From contig CP137675.1 of assembly GCA_037976565.1 (NCBI GenBank), forward strand, positions 29,525,820 through 29,589,819: a DNA stretch of 64,000 bases, in the 5' to 3' direction. The DNA comes from Mesocentrotus franciscanus. Its lineage: Eukaryota > Echinodermata > Echinoidea > Camarodonta > Strongylocentrotidae. The first letter of the stretch is position 1, and every line of letters starts with the position of its first letter. Of the stretch, positions 28,801 to 39,474 are shown one piece after another. Under the pieces are notes generated by a model. It was not told where the DNA came from, ran no database searches, and saw only the letters and a list, made by a program, of their open reading frames with translations. The position numbers were made by a program, and so were the translations under genes.

Positions 28801-28838
28801 TCATCGTGGTCGTAGACGTGATCGAAACGTGAACCCTC
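4673..28838 (-). CDS. Gene B: A2M/thioester-family protein, 5' half (14 exons, runs off left edge)
   Basis: This is a secreted alpha-2-macroglobulin/TEP family protein of the kind that traps proteases or tags targets in body fluid. Fourteen exons join without breaking frame: 28650-28804, 27395-27647, 26819-27008, 26268-26320, 24760-24958, 24275-24359, 10831-10951, 10137-10260, 9397-9506, 8591-8767, 7488-7709, 5994-6200, 5157-5315 and 4673-4831 (2214 nt, 738 codons). Every junction has GT donors and AG acceptors with matching phase. Hallmarks in order are a signal peptide, YVQTDKLIYQPGQT (MG1/MG2 join), VLPRFEVEV, TYTYGKPVQG, NFFKPRLPYFG, LLVYGILDDGEMIADS and VVDESVHILGG. The bait region and thioester domain would follow to the left and are not seen. 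Potential N-glycosylation sites are NVS, NVT, NLT and NFT. The gene lies downstream of gene A on the same strand. Family membership is near certain; A2M, CD109-like or TEP subtype is not settled. Confidence 0.93.
5157..5315 (-). CDS. Gene B exon 13: MG6
   Basis: The acceptor is TTCCCAG/GTCCAC. It encodes VHIQVAEGQNAQLEPGARTN, SLCAVGVVDESVHILGG and NNQIKTND. The family usually has VVD.SVLL here. The donor is ACGAC/GTAAGA, phase 0. Confidence 0.92.
5316..5993. other. Gene B intron, nothing recognised
   Basis: This is intron DNA between exons 13 and 12. I find no repeat family, RNA gene or other element. Open frames that overlap exon 13 on the opposite strand are shadows. Confidence 0.6.
5994..6200 (-). 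CDS. Gene B exon 12: MG5
   Basis: The acceptor is GATCACAG/GCTGCG. It encodes SRGNILHDF and TPFLDLLVYGILDDGEMIAD, then ENE at the donor GAG/GTAACA. The LLVY..DDGE..AD pattern is diagnostic of MG5 in this family. Confidence 0.92.
6935..7150 (-). mobile_element. SINE A copy, minus strand
   Basis: Read on the minus strand it has GGATCACAAGGTCCACGGTT (tRNA B-box-like), a spacer with GACATTAATCTACATTTGCC, then GAGGTAAATGGGTACCTGG and GGAATTAATTCCTT. The same order occurs at 16200, 45885 and 52440. It is a tRNA-derived SINE in the exon 12-11 intron. Confidence 0.8.
7165..7315 (+). mobile_element. SINE A-related copy, plus strand
   Basis: A diverged copy with CCCAGGTTTAAACCTTGCTC, a run equivalent to CATTTGCCACTCTCGACC and ATATGGGTATCTGGCC. 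It sits head to head with the minus-strand copy just to its left. Confidence 0.6.
7488..7709 (-). CDS. Gene B exon 11: MG4/MG5
   Basis: The acceptor is CTCTTAG/GCGACAGCC. It encodes FFSLSPLYSPSDNYLDVEAV and the strand QVGGNVYIAVHMTKDC. The donor is ATACTG/GTGAGC, phase 0. Length is 74 codons. Confidence 0.88.
7710..8590. other. Gene B intron, nothing recognised
   Basis: AT-rich intron between exons 11 and 10. I see no repeat or exon that can be supported. Confidence 0.55.
8591..8767 (-). CDS. Gene B exon 10: MG4
   Basis: The acceptor is CTATCAG/GTCAAGG. It encodes VKVTNPDGSTRPGESILVRC through GDSLSCN. V.V.NPDG is the usual opening of MG4. The donor is TGCAAT/GTAAGA, phase 0. Confidence 0.9.
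8768..9396. repeat. Gene B intron with short AT microsatellite
   Basis: The intron between exons 10 and 9 holds an AT run at about 9262-9285 and otherwise nothing recognised. Confidence 0.6.
9397..9506 (-). CDS. Gene B exon 9: MG3/MG4 join
   Basis: The acceptor is TTTTTGAAG/GTGAATC. It encodes ESLTDKSTSR through NNFFKPRLPYFGA, the family motif where the chain enters MG4. The donor is GAGCG/GTATGT, phase 0. Confidence 0.88.
9507..10136. repeat. Gene B intron with telomere-like TTAGGG run
   Basis: Degenerate TTAGGG-type hexamers (GGTTAGGGTTTGGGTTAGGG at about 9987, and AGGGTTAAGGTTAGG at about 10050) lie in the exon 9-8 intron. Nothing else is recognised. Confidence 0.6.
10137..10260 (-). CDS. 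Gene B exon 8: MG3 second half
   Basis: It encodes STDADGCAVINVNLTRLEL through VSANFTETATG. The D-x-x-GC and VTETGTG-like patterns are standard here in A2M/TEP proteins. The donor is CTACAG/GTACGG, phase 1. NLT and NFT could be glycosylated. Confidence 0.9.
10261..10830. other. Gene B intron, A-rich, nothing recognised
   Basis: It has an A/C-rich simple stretch at about 10264-10310 and otherwise AT-rich sequence without a supportable feature. Confidence 0.55.
10831..10951 (-). CDS. Gene B exon 7: MG3
   Basis: The acceptor GCCAG/TTACACG completes the split Thr codon of exon 6, giving VCG-TYTYGKPVQG, so no exon is missing in the long intron. NVT is a potential glycosylation site. The donor is ACCG/GTACGT. 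Confidence 0.93.
11085..11300. repeat. Cluster of GGCGAGATGTGTC motifs with palindromes
   Basis: GGCGAGATG(T/A)GTCT or its reverse complement occurs many times. One perfect-looking hairpin (11126-11154) pairs AGACGCATCTCGCC with GGCGAGCTGCGTCT with one mismatch. Two tandem units of about 45 bp read GGCGAGATGAGTCTGC..GATTGGCGAAAAGTGTC. A second cluster with the same core lies at 23735-23905. Confidence 0.8.
11301..11800. other. Intron sequence, nothing recognised
   Basis: AT-rich DNA inside the 13.3-kb gene B intron. No feature can be supported. Confidence 0.5.
11805..11870. repeat. GA microsatellite
   Basis: An almost pure GAGA run flanked by purine-rich sequence. Confidence 0.9.
11950..12500. 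repeat. Degenerate minisatellite, AAGTGCCCCTTTTCCTTT unit
   Basis: About fifteen diverged units of roughly 30-40 bp share (A/T)AAGTGCCCCTTTT followed by CCTTTCT or similar. Units are irregular in length. Open frames across it are composition artefacts. Confidence 0.8.
12501..13195. other. Intron sequence, nothing recognised
   Basis: It has one more stray minisatellite-like unit near 12890-12935 (AAGTGCCTCTTTCTTC, AAGTGCCCTTTATGGTGCCC). Nothing else can be supported. Confidence 0.5.
13240..13950. repeat. Purine-rich tandem repeat, about 150-165 bp, 4-5 units
   Basis: Each unit has a CCCGCCA..GTGGATC block (13255, 13545, 13707, partly 13400 and 13860) followed by GAGAGAAGGAAAGG-type purine tract and a GGGAGATCAGTTGC-like block. 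The first unit opens with CCAGGCGTGGATCCAGGGGC, also seen in the element at 21590-21835. Confidence 0.75.
14100..14745. repeat. Tandem repeat with AAATATGCTCATCTGACCTT unit
   Basis: Five units share ATGCTCATCTGACC, then a short AT stretch, AAACCCTGAGCTTCCGGGG and CTCCGCCCCTGGACCC. Alternate units add CCAATTAGTGTCCTGCCAG. The spacing is about 95-110 bp. Confidence 0.8.
14750..15690. other. Intron sequence, nothing recognised
   Basis: No repeat family or exon is recognised. Open frames here have no family similarity and T-rich composition. Confidence 0.5.
15705..15826 (-). mobile_element. Partial MITE with CAGTGGAACCTCGTTATAA end
   Basis: Read on the minus strand it begins TACAGTGGAACCTCGTTATA and continues AAACACTATAATTATCC. 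This is the terminal repeat of a widespread Tc1/mariner-type MITE. The far end is degenerate (GCCTTGTTATATGAGGGCCC). Confidence 0.6.
16200..16450 (+). mobile_element. SINE A copy, plus strand
   Basis: It has GGACTGCGGATCACAAGGTC, B-box-like GTTCGAGTTCC, AAGACATTAATCTACATTTG, GGCTGGAATTAATTCC and a 3' part ending GATATGCGCTACAC. It is a nearly full tRNA-derived SINE in the long gene B intron. Confidence 0.8.
16905..17290. repeat. Direct repeat copy 1, partner about 1.24 kb to the right
   Basis: It contains TCTGTCTGTATACACATGGA, GTACCTCTCCAAAACAGCCC, TCTCCTCAAGTTGTCATC and GATGATCAAGATTTTAC. The same blocks are found in the same order at 18145-18530. The 600-850 bp between the copies holds no recognised gene. 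Confidence 0.8.
18145..18530. repeat. Direct repeat copy 2
   Basis: The partner of 16905-17290, with about 10% substitutions and small indels. It looks like a segmental tandem duplication of a unit of about 1.24 kb. Confidence 0.8.
18797..18972. mobile_element. Short MITE with TACAGTCAAACCTG ends
   Basis: Terminal inverted repeats TACAGTCAAACCTG and CAGGTTTGACTGTA bound about 175 bp of repeated ACCTGTCTACAAAGACCAC. The ends and the TA at the border are typical of Tc1/mariner-derived MITEs. Confidence 0.8.
18973..21000. other. Intron sequence, nothing recognised
   Basis: No exon, RNA gene or clear repeat can be supported, apart from a short AGTAGTAGCAGTAGC run near 20230. Confidence 0.5.
21020..21200. 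repeat. Short tandem repeat GAGGGTCGCTATTCATAATA
   Basis: Five to six units of 25-40 bp share GAGGGTCGCTAT(T)CATAAT(A)CGAAAT. The array leads into the left arm of the inverted repeat at 21187-21290. Confidence 0.8.
21187..22640. mobile_element. Element bounded by about 110-bp inverted repeats
   Basis: The left arm (21187-21290) has GTCGCTATTCAT, AAGCAATGAACAAAATG and CGGCTGTGGCGTAGCCGCGG. The right arm (about 22515-22640) has their reverse complements in mirror order. The 1.2 kb inside has no transposase that I recognise. A second GC-rich element (21590-21835) is nested inside. It is probably a non-autonomous DNA transposon. Confidence 0.65.
21590..21835. mobile_element. Nested short element with GGGGCGGATCCAGG ends
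   Basis: GGGGCGGATCCAGGATTTTC at the left and CCACGTGGATCCGCGCCTGG at the right form imperfect inverted ends of a 245-bp segment. It belongs to a common short GC-ended repeat type also glimpsed at 13248. Confidence 0.6.
22641..23730. other. Intron sequence, nothing recognised
   Basis: It has a local direct repeat, CAGATTGAAGTTAGGGCTCAAACCGG near 23117 and again near 23328 (offset about 211 bp, with a nearby repeated CACGTGCC/CACATGCC block). Nothing else is recognised. Confidence 0.5.
23735..23905. repeat. Second cluster of GGCGA-GTGTC motifs
   Basis: Repeated CATCTCGCC, GGCGACATGTGTC, GACACATATCGCC, GACGCGTCTCGCC and GGCGACCTGTGTC occur in both orientations. The core matches the 11085-11300 cluster. 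It lies about 370 bp downstream of gene B exon 6 in the direction of transcription. Confidence 0.8.
24275..24359 (-). CDS. Gene B exon 6: MG2/MG3 join
   Basis: It encodes VLPRFEVEVITPPFILITD and TVKVCG. The acceptor is CATAACAG/TTCTACC and the donor GGAAC/GTAAGT. The cysteine in VCG is a conserved disulphide position in the family. A 13.3-kb intron follows. Confidence 0.92.
24360..24759. other. Gene B intron, nothing recognised
   Basis: This is the intron between exons 6 and 5, with no supportable element. Confidence 0.55.
24760..24958 (-). CDS. Gene B exon 5: MG2 core
   Basis: The acceptor is CCCCATAG/TTTGATTC. It encodes FDSVIVETQSRQRVNQW through QTFTVEEYG, the MG2 body, where the family usually reads ...W...G...F and TFTVEEF. 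The donor is TACG/GTGAGT, phase 1. Confidence 0.92.
25145..25345 (-). mobile_element. SINE B copy, minus strand
   Basis: On the minus strand it opens with a tRNA-like head: AATGGCTCAGTGGTAGACCA (A box), GGTCTCTTAACTTG and ACCCGGGTACGAAACC (B box). Then follow TGCCTCTTGCCAAG and GTCTCTCAGATAAAAC. The same family is seen at 39475-40415. A 3-base-level match to tRNA cloverleaf positions remains, but it is not a functional tRNA. Confidence 0.75.
25346..26267. other. Gene B intron, nothing recognised
   Basis: AT-rich intron between exons 5 and 4. No further element can be supported. Confidence 0.5.
26268..26320 (-). CDS. Gene B exon 4: MG2 strand (53 nt)
   Basis: A very short exon coding VRFRALTLNSELKTVTEP, which directly continues PGQT as in other family members. 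The acceptor is TTTCCCAG/TGAGA and the donor CCA/GTAAGT. The two flanking phases (1 and 0) fit exactly. Confidence 0.9.
26406..26463 (-). promoter_or_regulatory. Histone-mRNA-type 3' processing signal (two stem-loops plus downstream element)
   Basis: On the minus strand AGTCCTTTTCAGGACT (26463-26448) forms a perfect 6-bp stem with a UUUC loop and keeps the conserved second G-C pair and pyrimidine/purine stem. Nine bases later comes CAAGAAAGA (26438-26430), identical to the histone downstream element known from sea urchins, which pairs with U7 snRNA. A second identical 16-mer stem-loop follows at 26421-26406. Known histone signals usually have GGCTCTTTTCAGAGCC, so this stem differs but keeps pairing. 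It is in sense orientation inside gene B intron 3. No histone coding sequence is seen next to it. Confidence 0.7.
26482..26503 (-). other. 9-bp hairpin upstream of the histone-like signal
   Basis: TATAGTTCT and AGAACTATA pair perfectly around a 4-base loop. It lies about 20 bases upstream of the first stem-loop on the minus strand. Its role is unknown. Confidence 0.6.
26819..27008 (-). CDS. Gene B exon 3: end of MG1, start of MG2
   Basis: The acceptor is TTTTTTCAG/GTACC. The exon ends in LRTYVQTDKLIYQPGQT, the most recognisable N-terminal motif of the A2M family. It includes a possible glycosylation site (ENVSEDG). The donor is GACAG/GTAACT, phase 1. Confidence 0.95.
27009..27394. other. Gene B intron, nothing recognised
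   Basis: This is intron 2, with a normal T-rich acceptor side. No element can be supported. Confidence 0.55.
27395..27647 (-). CDS. Gene B exon 2: MG1 domain
   Basis: The acceptor TGTACAG/TCC matches phase 2 of exon 1. It encodes residues about 52-136 with SYLFLIPKLFYVQTKERICF and ENCFEFD, the first beta-sandwich (MG1) of the family. The donor is TTTGAT/GTAAGA, phase 0. Confidence 0.9.
27648..28649. other. Gene B first coding intron, nothing recognised
   Basis: AT-rich. No enhancer, repeat or exon can be supported from sequence alone. Confidence 0.5.
28650..28804 (-). CDS. Gene B exon 1: start codon and signal peptide
   Basis: The ATG at 28804 is preceded by ACG (A at -3). It opens MRLTAGLLIFTIAVMVRG, a classic signal peptide with likely cleavage near VRG-QE. 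An acidic, proline-rich stretch follows (LLVEPPVEVFPLPPVEEE). The donor is AGC/GTAAGG, phase 2. A pyrimidine-rich run ending in TTATCACAG at about 28839 could be an acceptor, so an untranslated first exon may lie further right. Confidence 0.9.
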
Positions 28839-30590
28839 TCTGTGATAACAACAGAAATATGAAAAATAAGAAAACAGCGAAAAGGATGAAGAACTTATTT
28901 TTGCTAAAACTCTTTATCAATTCTTCACTCGTTAAAACTTGTTTTTATTTCTTCCCCATTTCTATAACCACCAAACCTTAATGGGGTCGCTACACCACTT
29001 TATTGTTAATGTTTGAATTTGTTTATGTACATTATTTCTTTTGGGAGAATGGGTAGATGGGGGCAGGTGTCGTCATCACGATCTGGCGAAATTTTGCAGT
29101 GATTTCCACTCCAATTTTCGGGGGAAGGGTATGTTGTTTTGCTTTTGTCTTGTTTTGTTTGGTTTTTCATATTTTATTTTTCTTGCTTTATTTCTTTCTT
29201 TCTAGCTTTCTTTCTTTTTTTGTCATTGTTGTCATTATTCAAGTATATGGGCCACCTCGGGAGGGAAAAGTGAACTGCATCACACATTCGTAGAACGAAT
29301 CAACATGCGTAGACATAGCAATGTACAATCGTTGAATGCCCACTCTCCCAGTTTGAAGCCCATGAAAAAAAATAGAAGCTACATATGAAGGCTTATAGCA
29401 TAATAGGCAGTTCTGGTTAATATGCGTTCCGCCCCTCCAATGTCCGTTGAGGAATCCGCCCCTGTTTATTGATTTCCGGATAGGCCATTCAAAGGAAGTT
29501 GCATTTACCCTTACACATCCTTGAAATCGAAGGACGAATATCGTGTCTTTTTTGTACCTATACGTTGAGAATAATTTTTGAATACAAATTTTAGAAATAT
29601 GAAATAATATTCGATTATGCTATCATATTTCAATAATGCACTTAAGGCCTGCAGTGGTAAGTCTGTATATTTGCATAGATTTCTAGAAATGGAACTTTAA
29701 CACAAATTTTGCAAAAGCAATCAAAATTTGTTTTGCTTTCCCTCTTTTCCCCGATCCCATCTTTAAAAAAACAATTCTAAGTAAACAGGAAAGGTTCATT
29801 GATCAGCGACAAAAGTTTCATTGTCCAAAAATCGATATTCCAAAGCAACATCTGGGATAATACTGCACGAATGCCTTCACATGGTACTGACTGTCACGTT
29901 AAGGGTGAGGAATTTGTATTGTTCAATTATGAATCATAGCCTACTAAGAGTATTTTGTAGATATAATCTAGTATAATTTGTTTAAAAACTAATAATAAAA
30001 GGGTACAAATATTATAGTAATTTTTTTCTGATTTCATTTGATGTAATAATTAATTTATAGCATTTATATTCGATACCAATAAGAAGCACCACCTGTCAAG
30101 TTACCTTCGGACCCCTGACTCCAGGGATTTTCACCCCTAAATGATAATTACGTTCTCCGTTACAATTACCCTGAGCAGGAGCAGATCAAACCTTTTTGTA
30201 AAGGGGCGATGGCACCAATTCTATCAAAATTAAAACACATTGAATCAGGCCAAAACTGTTGTTGTGTTTTCCAGGTACGCCAGTGGGGTGTCAAAGGTGG
30301 TTGTAAAGGGCGGATTCCTCCTCCAAAGACAATGCCCCATAGAGAGTTAGTTGTACGTCAGAAGGTTTGGAGGTTTGAGTGTCACTGGGGGTGATGATGC
30401 CCAAGGATTATCATGATACGGGTGGGCATTTTTTTCAGGGGGAGGGGGTATGCCTGTTGAACCAATAACCAGGCTTTCCCTTTTATTTTCCCTTCTGTGA
30501 TCCTCTGCCTACTCTTCTGAAGTGCGATTTTGATATTATTACAGATTATTTTTTCAGGCTGAATATTTGTATAATAGTGCTGACCCATGG
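28839..30590. other. Upstream region of gene B, nothing recognised
   Basis: The region should hold the gene B promoter and possibly a non-coding first exon, but no convincing TATA box or initiator could be picked out. A T/C-rich run lies at about 29160-29225. Confidence 0.4.
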
Positions 30591-31170
30591 TGCCGGATTA
30601 GCCCACTGGGGCCCATACCGTTTGATTTAAATGACAAGCGGTGAAAATATCTCCGGCCGCAAATATTTTATTTTTGTTAAATTTTTCCATCGTGTCCTCA
30701 ACGTTTCCATTCCGTCTCCATACCGAGTCCTTACCGCTTACAACGCCCTCGTACCAGCTATTGTCACCGTGTAAGCCGTTCCCTCGCAGGGTCTCACCGG
30801 GTCCTCAACGGATGGGTACCGGGCGGTAACGGTAACCGGAACACACCCTTACCGTTCGCTAAACGTTCGCTCTGCCCTGAAGACGTCACACACCGTATAT
30901 CAAATCTGGGCACTCACCCGGCCGGTCACACTTTATAATTCATCATAATGCCTACCCATGGAAGGAAAGCAGCTGGCAGCCAAGGTCAAAAACCAGTTGA
31001 AACCAGTAGGCAACTGGTACCAGTTGACACCAGTATATTCAACTGGTATTGGATATGGAAATTGAAACACCGCTAACTGGGACCAGTAGATATACCAGTT
31101 GATAAACCAGTTAATTATCCAGTAAACACCAGTAATCAACCGAAATTTATATGCAATATTGGCATCTGGC
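30591..31170. repeat. GC-rich segment followed by ACCAGTTG repeats
   Basis: 30600-30920 is a locally GC-rich block in AT-rich DNA, with repeated TACCG/CGGTA words. 30965-31160 contains about ten ACCAGT or ACTGGT words, many as ACCAGTTGA or CAACTGGTA, in both orientations at spacings of about 10-25 bp. It is probably a decayed DNA transposon with internal repeats. Confidence 0.5.
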
Positions 31171-32540
31171 CACCAACTGGACCATATATTATAGACTCTT
31201 GCAATTACCCCCATCACAAAGATCATATGAAGTGGATTACAAATGAGTATCATGTTATGTTAGCAATGATGAAGGATTCGCGGTCATAAATTACGGCGCG
31301 TGGGGGCGCGTGACAGGCACCGCGGACCAAAATAAACGCATCTTTCGGGGCAATGTGGCAAGGAAAATCGGCAATAACATTAACAAAACAGGCAGAAGAT
31401 GGCATCCAAATCTGGTATCAACTTAAAGGTTAGACATCAGAGAAAATGGTGGTAATAAAATTAATGTTGAAATCCCTGGAAATCAAAACATTTTCTCTGG
31501 ATTTATTAAAAAAACATGGATAATTAGTCCATTTTTCAGTGAATTACCCTATATTATATTATGAAGATTGTGTTTTTTTCCATTTCTACCCCATTCTTGC
31601 AGTGAAATGAACTATCAGGAATGTGTGAGAGCAATTTCATATTAATAACTTAAAAACTTCATGTTAAATTGAAAGATTTATAAAATAAGTCACTTTTGCA
31701 CTAAAACTGTGAATATGTAAGATTTTGCTGTTTGAAGGAGTAAATTTATACCCTATTGTGCATACCGGAATTAAATATTTTACTGAGGTATTCTTCAATG
31801 TATTATCTTTCAACTGGGCAAGAAAAAAAAATCACAAAAATGACTTTTGGCGCACTTTGGTTCCTCCTAGGCCCACTGTGCGCCGTGTGCCCTCACCGTG
31901 TTCCACCGTCCGCACGAAATTTACCACACTTAGCCGGCGCCATGGGACAGCTACTTAAAGAAATTCCAAAATGTCCGGAACCTGTTTTTGTACAATGCTC
32001 ATTAAAAACGTGTACGCCACTTTGGCAGCCCCTAATTAAAAATTCATAACCAATATGACTTTGAAATGTTTTTCATGATAAAGAGTAACTTATTTTCTGT
32101 CAAATGTACCCTATTCATAATATTTCTGTAACGGGTGATTGATCACCGGGCTTTAAAAACTCTTTTAAAAAGTGTTGTAATAAGGCTGATTGAAAGAATG
32201 TGGGCCTATGCATGTGCTTCTTTCGTGTTATATCCTTTTAAAAGTTTAATTTCGCCTCGTGATTTGGTGCTTCATTGTTTAAATTGATGCAATGTATCTA
32301 GGCTTTCACGGAATCTTGTTTCAATTTAAATTTAAATTTAACTTTGATAAATGCAAGTTGATCAATGCAATAATTATTAATTTTATTTCAATAAATGTAA
32401 TTTTATGTTTTCAAGTCTGGTTTTACATCACGTATTCATAAAGATCATAAATAACAATATTTAATAATTGTATTTTATCGATTTATTTCTGATATATACT
32501 TCATGTAAATGTTACATTTTAATCATTTAGTTTCAATTTT
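31171..32540. other. Intergenic, nothing recognised
   Basis: Another GC-rich island sits at 31850-31950 in otherwise AT-rich DNA. No coding similarity is recognised. Confidence 0.45.
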
Positions 32541-32544
32541 TAAT

Positions 32545-32868
32545 GATCAATAATAATTTTTCTCTTAATACATTATCAAGATGTCCTGCACCGACTCCAA
32601 ACTGTATATCTGACCTTAAACCCTTTGATTTTCTATTATTTCATATCCAAGTATGCAAACCGAACTCAATATTATTATTATTGTTATCATTATTTATGAT
32701 TTATGTACTATGTATTGTTTATATCTGGATTCATTTAAAACTGTTAAAGCATAATATGATATCTATGTCTATGGAATTGTTTTTACCTTGTAAATTCACT
32801 TGCATCAGCCTCCAGCTGTATTGTTGAATATTCGAATAAAACCTTATCAAATCAAATCAAATCAAATC
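32545..32868 (+). mobile_element. 3' end of a LINE with ATCAA tail
   Basis: The stretch ends AATAAAACCTTATCAAATCA and short tandem ATCAA units. Such penta-nucleotide tails after an AATAAA are typical of CR1/L2-type LINE 3' ends. No reverse transcriptase remains. Confidence 0.55.
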
Positions 32869-34500
32869 CATAGGATAATCTTTTTACTATTTTGAACAGC
32901 CTACAAACTTCTTGCCTCACGATATGTTCTCTCTGCTTACTTGTCCGCTGCGCTGTTTCACATGCGTAAGGGGCATAATGTGTTTATCTCGCATACCGGT
33001 TTCGTACCCAAATGCCAGAAATAACACATATTTGATTTGATTTTCTTCTGCATTCATGTAAGTACAAAGTTTTTCGATAAAAATAATAATATAAAGTACA
33101 ATGAGTATATTTCTGACAATGAATCATAAATTAGCAAATATATATAACAATTGTTATTTTCAAAAATGAAATGACAAACTGTGACAAATACTCAATTTCC
33201 TCAAACAATAAAACTTATTTGCGGAAGAAGGACTGTCATTGTAAGCAGATTGCTTGATAATACAACAGCCCCAGACAAAACTCAGTCATGAAATATATTA
33301 ACACATTTATTAAGCAGAACGGATGGGTAATTGAAAATACAAATTTTAATGATGATAAGTATCAAAAGAAATTTACTGTAGACTCTAATAACAAAAAGAT
33401 AACAGCCCAAATAAACTTTATCTATTTTGTATCACTCAATGAGAAGGGTTTTCTAAAACAAAAGATGCGAATGAAGTCAAGATTGTAATCATCATAACGA
33501 AGAGAATATCATAAATGATGCTTGTAATAAGCATTTCCTTGTGTTTGAGTTGATATCAAAACCATTTCTTTTCAACTGCACAATAGTCAATGTAAATAAT
33601 TGATAAATTTTATGTGGAATGAAATAACACCAACATAATGGCTTTTGATCCACATTCACTGCTTCAGCCCTAACTTGGTACAAGAGGATTTTAACAATAC
33701 TTTTTGAAAAGCCTGCTGCTCAGTCATTCGTGGCAGCAAAATTATGAAAATGGTATCATTAGGGAGGGTATAAGTTATCCTTTAACATGATATATGATTC
33801 ATGGTCACAAAGGTTATATCTTAATAATTAGAAGTTACCAAAGTTGGGTACACTTTATTTTGATACGCAATGTACAGTTACAGCTACCTTCCTTTTTATT
33901 TTTCTTTATGAATTCGTGGAGCGTGTTTGAAATTATCTCCATTAATATTTAAAGTACATTGCGGTTAAGGGGTTATTGAATCAACAGACGTTATTACATT
34001 TTTTAAACTTTTGCATTGCGCTACAAATTATTTTAAATCAAATAAGATATTAAAAAGTGATACCTACCTTACTGATAATTATAGCCCAATCTGGAATGCA
34101 GATTCGGATGAAGCAAGATCCTTGTCCGATCCGATCAAAAACCAGAATCAATTATGCCACACGAACGACTGGGTTAAGTTTATGAGTGAAAAGTATGCAG
34201 ATTTTGCCCATCAAAACAAGGTCATGTCGTTGTCATAATTTTGTTCCCCTCCTCAAAATCGATATAATCCTCACTATTAGGCGGTTTTGACACTTTGATG
34301 TCTGATCTGATGTCTGTATTTTAATTGGCCTTTGTTGTGCTGGTGTATGGCGTCATATTTATTTTTTCATGAAATATTTAATTTGATTTCTGATTCACAA
34401 AGATTTATACTGGAAACTAGTTTTAAACGTGGACATTCTTGGCATGTACGTGCGAATCGGAATCCCGAATGTTGTATTTTACAATGTTCAATTATCTTCA
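32869..34500. other. Intergenic AT-rich DNA, nothing recognised
   Basis: Short open frames here have AT-driven composition and no family similarity. Confidence 0.5.
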
Positions 34501-34700
34501 AAGTCATCATAACTATCACTATCATCGTTAAACCTATTGACAACATAATCATCATTATCATAACCATCACCATCATCATTATAATTCAATGTCGAAATTG
34601 TTTGTCAACATAATCATCATTATTATAACCATCACCATCATCATTATAATTTAATGTCGAAATCGTCAACATTATCTTCATCATCATTATCATCCCCTTC
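34500..34700. repeat. ATC/ATT microsatellite with direct repeat
   Basis: ATCATCATTATAACC-type triplets dominate. A unit of about 60-65 bp ending ATAATT(C/T)AATGTCGAAAT occurs twice (about 34555 and 34620). Confidence 0.85.
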
Positions 34701-35690
34701 ATCATTACTGGGAGGTTTGGCAGTTTTCCCCGTGGGCCAGTCGGTATTATGTATTGAGTTGCTGGTCGATTTGTGGATGGCTTGTTGGTCTCGGCGAAGT
34801 TTTTTTTCCAGTTTGGTACGAGCTGTCTAATTTGAGAGAGTTTTACTGTACATTTGACCATAGTAGATACGATTATCATTGACACGAATTGGCTTAACTC
34901 AGTTGAACTTTGGGTAGTACCTGGATTCACATTAACAGGCAAAACGACCTTGTTTGACCTTGTGTACATTCATGATGCATGGTTTAGTGAATTAATCAAA
35001 TTGTAAAATCATCTGGTTATATTCACACCTATTTCTCAAAACAACATATGAAGTTAGTGATTTCAAAACAGGACCAATCCTTTCAGATCGAAGGATAGGA
35101 ACAGGGCGTAAACCACAACAGAAAATATTAGCCTAAGAATTGCAGCGCCATCGCGGGGAGGGGTGTGACTGGGAAGGGCAGCTACCTTCTAAGTTTACCC
35201 CTCCTGCTACAAACCCTTTCTATGTGAACAAATGCCCCGCATTAGATATACATAGAACGAATGCCCTGATGTCCTTTATTTAGCTTCTGTGCACCTAGGG
35301 GACTCATGACTATTAAAGGAGATTCCCCGTTGTGTAGGCCAATATCTGATTTGTGGGCTTGTCTGAATTTTTCAGTCGTTGTCAGGTTATTCGCCCACAG
35401 ACCCGCCATACGCTCTGCACTGGATTTTCTATCTGAGGAACGGGGCGACTACGTAATAGACGCCCTTAAATCTCTCCACTCTTTTGCTGTAAGGTTGCGG
35501 AACAAGCGACCCACCATCCCGAAGACAGCAGCATAATCTTGCAAGCCTATCAATTTTGCAAGGGAATATTTGTTTGTTATATCTATCATGTTTATACTTA
35601 GCCCAATTTGGCCTCTTTAAAGTGATTTTGCCTTCGGTTTGGTTCGCCAAAATACAAATATAGACCATGTTGTTAGGTGCTCTGTAATTG
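34701..35690. other. Intergenic, nothing recognised
   Basis: A plus-strand open stretch at 35360-35536 has balanced composition and a possible acceptor (TTTTTCAG at about 35375). It matches no family I know, so it is not called. Confidence 0.4.
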
Positions 35691-35709
35691 CAAGGCCAAT
35701 GCGCTATAA

Positions 35710-35865
35710 TTAATCATCATCATCGTTATTATCACCACCATTATCATCACCATCATCATCGTCATCATCAGTATCATCATTATCACTATCACTATTAAAC
35801 CTATCGTCACCATAATCATCATCACCATAACCATCACCATCATCACCGTCATCATTACAATTTAT
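35710..35865. repeat. ATC microsatellite
   Basis: A near-continuous run of ATC, ACC and CATCAT triplets. The peptide read through it is an artefact. Confidence 0.9.
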
Positions 35866-36312
35866 TTGTGGGCCGGTCCTTATTACGTGTTGAGTTGCTG
35901 GTCGATTTGCTTGCTGTAAAAGTGAGGCGATTATCTCTCTCTCTCTCTATTTCATTCTTTGGCACTAGATTCTTGTTATACAGATATGTATAAACATCAA
36001 CAAAAGGGGGAAAAATAAAAATAAATACAAATAAAGCAGAGAACTTTCAATGAAATAAATGGCTGTAAAGGTCTTGGATGCTAAGTTTAATGTCAGTTTG
36101 AATCCTTGTATGACACTAGTTTTAACAGCACAATGTAATCTGTCTTTTACATTATTATTGCCCTGTCCTTTATTAACTCTGTAAGAGAATACATTGAGTA
36201 GTATTACATCTTAGTTCAGTTCAAGTTGACTAAATTTAATCATGGGTATCTGTTGTTGCATCTCTCCTTTAGGTAACCGCCCTCTTCAAGGAGCAAGGTC
36301 TAAAAAAAATAA

Positions 36313-39215
<2,903 letters not shown>

Positions 39216-39474
39216 GTTAAATATGGGCTTTTAGGCTTCCATCTGCATGCACTTTATGTTCAACTGATCTCCAGGTTGTTTAAAGCTGAAGGTTTATGAA
39301 TATCTAGGTCAAATGTCTCCTAGCTGCATATTAAGAAGGCTGTTTAAAATATTGGCCTTTTGATGTTTGCCATCAAGTCTCTTCTGTCCCATTGGAAATT
39401 GTATGTATGTGACAAAAATTCGATTTGAATACACCAGCCTATCTTTTGTGTAATTGTGGTGGTTATTTTTTTTT

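Noticed and set aside
35306..35536. Plus-strand open stretch with balanced composition and a possible acceptor
   Set aside because: No family similarity is recognised, no donor or neighbouring exon is found, and the length is within chance expectation.
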